Shown here piece after piece: positions 62,765-64,000 of a stretch of 64,000 nt of DNA. The stretch comes from Seison nebaliae. Lineage: Eukaryota > Rotifera > Pararotatoria > Seisonacea > Seisonidae. Position 1 is the stretch's first letter. Each line of letters opens with the position of its first letter. The translations under genes and the position numbers were made by a program. Below the pieces are notes generated by a model. It searched no databases and was not told where the DNA came from. It saw nothing but the letters and a program-made list of their open reading frames with translations. The DNA lies in assembly GCA_023231475.1 (NCBI GenBank), contig JALJEE010002203.1, forward strand, positions 44,328 through 108,327. Reading direction: 5' to 3'.

Positions 62765-63436
62765 TTACTCATTTTTCTTACACAAAATTTTACATCGTTG
62801 TCGGAACATGTGAAAATAGAGTTTAGGAAAGACGACCGGATATCCCAATGCTACTAGAACAAGAATTGATGGGAAATTGATGGAAATATTTAATTGATTT
62901 GGCATTGGATAATTGAAAAATTTCATTGATTCTTCACTCTGATATGCACTATAAATGATCAACAATTCACCTGTCACACCGAGAGGATATAAAACTATGA
63001 ATAAAGTATATCGTAAATATTCGAGGATATGGCATCGTTTCTCTAATAAACACGTTACGTAATAAAGATATCTGATAATTTCGGTGAGTGCCCATGCCAC
63101 CATGATGCAAAGTAGACCATAATCAGAACGACTGTCTTTGATGAAATATAAGACGAAACAGCCAACGAATAAACGTGAAAATACTTGGAAGGCAGTTATT
63201 ATCGGATTGGATCTCACCAATTTCAACGATGCATGTACTATCTCTAGTAAGGCGATCGATTGGACCACCATCAACGGTATACCCATCTGAACAAAAGCAT
63301 CTTTTCCATTGATACTTTGTCGTTTGATGACGACTTGTCCATATAAACCGGAAACGAATAACCAACCGATTGCAGAAAGTAAATTGTAAATTAACAAATA
63401 TGTTTGAACGATTTTGGAATGTCGATCAATAATCAT
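62765..63436 (-). CDS. HACD: Very-long-chain (3R)-3-hydroxyacyl-CoA dehydratase (HACD/PTPLA/Phs1 family)
   Basis: Third step of the fatty-acid elongation cycle in the ER membrane: it dehydrates 3-hydroxyacyl-CoA to trans-2-enoyl-CoA. It is a 223-aa single exon with about six hydrophobic helices, starting at YLLIYNLLSAIGWLF. Family motifs include LLEIVHASLKLVRSN, FQVFSRLF, the central WALTEIIRYLYY and LYPLGVTGE. Y150 and E157 correspond in spacing to the catalytic Tyr and Glu of yeast Phs1 (Y149/E156). The C-terminus CKKNE is a KKxx ER-retrieval signal. Length fits HACD1/2 and yeast Phs1 and lacks the CS domain of HACD3. I cannot assign it to a single vertebrate paralogue. Confidence 0.95.
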   Translation of the reverse strand: MIIDRHSKIVQTYLLIYNLLSAIGWLFVSGLYGQVVIKRQSINGKDAFVQMGIPLMVVQSIALLEIVHASLKLVRSNPIITAFQVFSRLFVGCFVLYFIKDSRSDYGLLCIMVAWALTEIIRYLYYVTCLLEKRCHILEYLRYTLFIVLYPLGVTGELLIIYSAYQSEESMKFFNYPMPNQLNISINFPSILVLVALGYPVVFPKLYFHMFRQRCKILCKKNE

Positions 63437-64000
63437 TATTCAAAAGATTCTCTTATGTCAAATTGAATTAACCGAAAGAAGTTGTCGAATGACCCGAAAT
63501 TACACGCTTAATATTAGAACATTCAAATTTTATATAATAATTAATGGTATGGTCTCATAAGAATCATAACAATAACTTCTCTTATAACCCTAACAATATC
63601 TGTATTGTATTTTTTATCTTAAAACATTAAAAGAAAAAAAATTATTTTTAAAAAATTTGTTAATTCAGTTCAGAGAAATTTAATTAAAATCTCTTAACTC
63701 ATAATAGTCTAATAAATAGTAATAAAATTTTGATTTAAGTCTAATAATTATTATTATTTATTAGCAAAATTACTGTTAGGATAAATTAGAAAAAACATTA
63801 AAAATAGATAAAAAATTAAACAACTAAATATTAAGTATTAATTAAGTGACGACTCGTCACCAATGTTGATCAAGTGATGCAAGTCGATAAGAGTTTCTTG
63901 ATTAATTGGAGAAGACGTGATCGGATCGTAAGAAAAAATGAAGTCCTTAAAATCGGCAAGGAGAATATCTCGTTATAAATCGTAGTATCGAATAGTATGA
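63437..64000. other. Upstream flank of HACD
   Basis: 564 bp of AT-rich sequence upstream of the HACD start, presumably its promoter and 5' UTR. A 15-bp palindrome GTGACGACTCGTCAC (7-bp arms) lies at 63846-63860. No gene is seen. Confidence 0.5.

Noticed and set aside
63846-63860. Palindrome GTGACGACTCGTCAC as an operator-like site
   Set aside because: Short palindromes are expected by chance at this scale, and nothing links it to the HACD promoter.
1-64000. Transposons, LTR or virus-derived elements and CRISPR arrays
   Set aside because: I found no reverse transcriptase, integrase, transposase, capsid-like or terminal-repeat signature and no regularly spaced repeat array in the window.

Overview
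This is animal nuclear DNA. It holds a class A peptide GPCR, a homeobox gene, a protocadherin-type cadherin, a large multi-EGF protein, FYVE and DOC domain proteins and a eukaryotic tRNA-Asp. The sequence is AT-rich, CpG is not obviously depleted, introns are very small, and Asn, Gln and His runs occur in several proteins. That combination recalls acariform mites, but this is only an inference. The standard genetic code fits every gene.

Layout. 1-19546 is a gene desert. 19547-28009 is a compact cluster: tRNA-Asp (-), TIMMDC1 (+), NDUFA10/ND-42 (-) and a protocadherin-like gene (-). 28010-37938 is a second desert. 37939-47880 is the second cluster: an orphan type II membrane protein (-), a PRD-type homeobox gene (+), an orphan four-TM protein (+), WDFY1/2 (-), PRCC (+) and a peptide GPCR (-). 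47881-54840 is a third desert, containing a foldback repeat. 54841-63436 is the third cluster, all on the minus strand: an expanded APC10, a secreted protein that reads as DOMON-like + about 32 EGF + ShKT, and an HACD 3-hydroxyacyl-CoA dehydratase.

I rebuilt the spliced models by hand, checking that each junction keeps frame and restores family homology. The 33 introns are 41-78 bp long. The most striking result is that 32 of the 33 use a GTT 5' splice site, with T at +3 and no GTRAGT consensus, while 20 of 33 acceptors end in TAG. This points to an unusual 5' splice-site preference in this genome. Three of these introns are multiples of three with no stop, so a plain ORF call swallows them.

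Functionally, TIMMDC1 (complex I assembly factor) and NDUFA10 (complex I subunit) sit tail to tail with 70 bp between their stop codons. The rest are unrelated housekeeping genes (APC10, HACD, PRCC, WDFY) and developmental or signalling genes (homeobox, GPCR, cadherin, EGF protein). I saw no transposon, retroelement, CRISPR array or viral relic.
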